15,849 bases of DNA from Euryarchaeota archaeon UBA486 (GTDB taxonomy: Archaea > Thermoplasmatota > Poseidoniia > Poseidoniales > Poseidoniaceae). Of this stretch, positions 14,335 to 15,849 are shown in pieces. Positions within the stretch are counted from its first letter, which is position 1. The number at the start of each line of letters is the position of its first letter. The notes beneath the pieces are model-generated. The model was not told the origin of the DNA, searched no databases, and saw nothing but the letters and a program-made list of their open reading frames with translations. A program made the translations under genes and the position numbers. Location of the stretch: contig DAET01000049.1 of the NCBI GenBank assembly GCA_002497765.1, positions 1 through 15,849 of the forward strand, read 5' to 3'.

Positions 14335-15756
14335 CTACCAAGGTTGGTGGAGGACACGCTCAACATTGACACCAACTGCTTCCCAACGTGCAATGGCCTC
14401 GGGGTCAGCCACCTCATGCAGTAAATCGCCCTCAATGAGCACGGGAGTTGGAGACCCCATCGCCAACACCAGTGCCGTCATCTGCATGCGATGATCGCCG
14501 TAAGTTTCCACGAGGCCCGACGGGCCGACGATGGTTTGGCCGCCAGGCACGATGAGTCGGCCGTTCTCGTACGTTGATTTCAACCCAAATTGAGCCAGCA
14601 AGGCCACCGTTCCGTTGGTCCGATCGGTTTCCTTGAACGCAGCGTGTTCGGCGCCCACAATGGTTCCACCAGCACCCAACGCCAACAGCGCTGCAACAGG
14701 AGTGATGAGGTCGTTTCCGTGCTTCAAATTCAATGAAACAGAAGATGATGCTTCGCTGACGCCGATGGTGTTACCGTCCAGCTTCAACCCCAAGTCCCCG
14801 AGATGAGCCATCAATACCTCGTGGCCCAGCGCCTCCTCGGTGGTCGGTAAGGCATCAACGTGAACGGAGATTTGACAGACTTTGGCAGCCAAGCAGGCGA
14901 AGGCGAGCATCGATGCGTCCGGCGGCATCGACACGCTTGATTCCTTGAACGTCGGCGTCCACGGCTGAAGGTGACCGTCCCTGAGCGCCTCGTTGGCACC
15001 GGTTTGAACGCACAGGTCTTTGCTCAAATCGCTGTGGCGAAGCGAAACGCCATCACCAACAGAATTGACCTTCACCTCAAAGGTCAGGGCAGGCGCAGCC
15101 AGGCAAAACGCCGTCGTGGGTTGGCTTGAGGTTGAGACATCGAGGGAGAGGTCTTCGGTGGGCTTCCAGGGACCCTGAAGGAGAAGCGGAAGGCCCTCGA
15201 CACCGACACCTCGAGAGGCGGTGACGCCAAGCGCTTCCAACGCCGAAACCATCACATCATGATTGCGAGAACGGAGGGACGCATCACCGTCAACCATGAT
15301 GGGGACGTCAAAGCGAGCGCACATGGCCATCAAGATTCGCAAGGCCGTGCCTGAATTTCCTGCGTGAAGGACGCTGACGGGCGCACGTAGGCCGTGTGGG
15401 CCTGCGCCTACCACGTCCCACGATACCGTGCCGATAGGAGGCTGGTCGTCATGGTTGGACTCGACGGGGATTGGATGACCTGACGCATCGAGGTCGGTGA
15501 TGCGAACGCCGAGTTGCCTCAAGCAACGGCGCATGGAGACGATGTCTTGACCAGCTGCAGCCATGTTGTGGAGGCGGAGAGGTTGGTTGGATTGTGCTGC
15601 CAAAGCCAACCAGCGTATGGCGTGACTCTTCGAGGGCGGTAACTTCCATGTCATTGATTCTATAGCGGCATTTGAGGTGATGTTGAGCGCCGGAACAAAG
15701 CTCCCTTTTCCTCCGTTTCGATGAGGTGACCAGCGCTTGACCCACGCTCTAGCCAT
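14335..15756 (-). CDS. aroA: 3-phosphoshikimate 1-carboxyvinyltransferase (EPSP synthase)
   Basis: EPSP synthase joins phosphoenolpyruvate to shikimate-3-phosphate in the pathway to chorismate. Both substrate loops are visible: LPPSKSHAIR near the N-terminus and GNSGTALRILM for phosphoenolpyruvate binding. They are followed by VDGDASLRSR, the second-domain segment PPDASMLAFACLAA, FKETDRTNGT and TYGDHRMQM, which are the family's conserved blocks. I choose ATG 15756 (473 residues): it leaves enough residues before PPSKS for the first strand and lies just downstream of GGGTGA in the inverted repeat. GTG 15774 (479 residues) lies inside that repeat, and ATG 15654 would leave only five residues before PPSKS. 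The chosen start gives an N-terminus somewhat longer than usual and rich in Arg/Lys/Trp. No other shikimate-pathway gene is in the window. Confidence 0.95.
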   Translation of the reverse strand: MARAWVKRWSPHRNGGKGSFVPALNITSNAAIESMTWKLPPSKSHAIRWLALAAQSNQPLRLHNMAAAGQDIVSMRRCLRQLGVRITDLDASGHPIPVESNHDDQPPIGTVSWDVVGAGPHGLRAPVSVLHAGNSGTALRILMAMCARFDVPIMVDGDASLRSRNHDVMVSALEALGVTASRGVGVEGLPLLLQGPWKPTEDLSLDVSTSSQPTTAFCLAAPALTFEVKVNSVGDGVSLRHSDLSKDLCVQTGANEALRDGHLQPWTPTFKESSVSMPPDASMLAFACLAAKVCQISVHVDALPTTEEALGHEVLMAHLGDLGLKLDGNTIGVSEASSSVSLNLKHGNDLITPVAALLALGAGGTIVGAEHAAFKETDRTNGTVALLAQFGLKSTYENGRLIVPGGQTIVGPSGLVETYGDHRMQMTALVLAMGSPTPVLIEGDLLHEVADPEAIARWEAVGVNVERVLHQPW

Positions 15757-15764
15757 GTGCTGTC

Positions 15765-15828
15765 GTAGGTTCACCCAGCCATGAACCCTTGTAATACAGG
15801 TTCAAGAACCCGGGAAGGGTGAACCTAC
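15765..15828. repeat. 12-bp perfect inverted repeat with extra GGTTCA half-sites between aroA and the next gene
   Basis: GTAGGTTCACCC (15765-15776) is repeated as its exact reverse complement at 15817-15828, with 40 bp between. Inside lie TGAACC (15782-15787), GGTTCA (15799-15804) and AGAACC (15805-15810), so the half-site GGTTCA or its complement occurs four times exactly and once with one change in 60 bp. The centre of the repeat (15796-15797) nearly coincides with a TATA-like patch. Each arm lies where transcription of one of the two divergent genes should begin, and each carries GGGTGA, usable as a Shine-Dalgarno site. A dimeric regulator acting on both genes, or simply duplicated leader sequences, would give this layout. 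Confidence 0.6.
15789..15799. promoter_or_regulatory. Central TATA-like element of the divergent promoter pair
   Basis: TTGTAATACAG is almost self-complementary in its core TGTAATACA. It lies about 26 bp from position 15820 on the plus strand and from about 15768 on the minus strand, so starts in both directions would fall within the two arms of the inverted repeat. A single element may serve both genes. Confidence 0.4.
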
Positions 15829-15829
15829 C

Positions 15830-15849
15830 ATGCGACTCGTGGACCGCTA
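15830..15849 (+). CDS. Start of a + strand gene cut by the window edge
   Basis: ATG 15830 is preceded by GGGTGA (15817-15822) at a usable distance and opens a frame reading MRLVDR before the window ends. With only six complete codons no family can be assigned. Support comes from the Shine-Dalgarno site and the TATA-like element some 36 bp upstream. Confidence 0.4.

Noticed and set aside
15655..15774. ATG 15654 as the aroA start
   Set aside because: It would leave only five residues before PPSKS, fewer than the family needs for its first strand, and no Shine-Dalgarno or suitable TATA element precedes it.

Overview
The window is archaeal chromosomal DNA. Archaeal/eukaryal-type information genes (aIF2 alpha, Nop10, a PAC2-family protein, ABCE1/Rli1, ribosomal protein L10e) sit beside a bacterial-type mutS-mutL pair, TATA-like promoter elements are placed close to start codons, and the tRNA-Ser gene does not encode CCA. 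The moderately GC-rich composition by eye, the dense packing and this mix of genes suggest a marine planktonic euryarchaeon of the Marine Group II / Poseidoniales type. That lineage call is inference: no rRNA or other decisive marker is present.

Layout. 1-1803 (+): the 3' part of the aIF2 alpha gene, then nop10, then a PAC2-family gene with its own likely leaderless promoter. 1811-1893 (-): tRNA-Ser(CGA). 1949-2149 (+): a 66-residue ubiquitin-fold protein ending in Gly-Gly (SAMP/MoaD/Urm1 type). 8234-2138 (-): four genes in one direction, L10e, ABCE1, and two tandem paralogous PD-(D/E)XK nucleases with iron-staple-like cysteines and OB-fold-like C-terminal halves. 8369-9574 (+): an unrecognised protein with a membrane segment at each end. 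9682-14333 (+): mutS and mutL, overlapping by 4 bp. 15756-14335 (-): aroA (EPSP synthase). At the right edge a divergent + strand gene just begins at 15830; the gap between it and aroA carries a 12-bp perfect inverted repeat and several GGTTCA half-sites around a central TATA-like element.

Functional themes. Translation and ribosome biogenesis: aIF2 alpha, Nop10, L10e, ABCE1, tRNA-Ser. Protein or tRNA modification and quality control: the SAMP-like protein and PAC2. DNA repair: MutS with an endonuclease-type MutL and probably the two nucleases. Shikimate pathway: AroA. The most novel content is the nuclease pair. The two proteins share N-terminal geometry to the residue and several unusual shared motifs, but differ in their C-terminal cysteine pattern, which suggests an old duplication that specialised. 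I see no CRISPR array, insertion sequence, integrase, plasmid or phage gene; the region reads as stable core genome. No stretch longer than about 300 bases lacks a gene; the longest gap is the 134 bp between the L10e and 401-residue genes.
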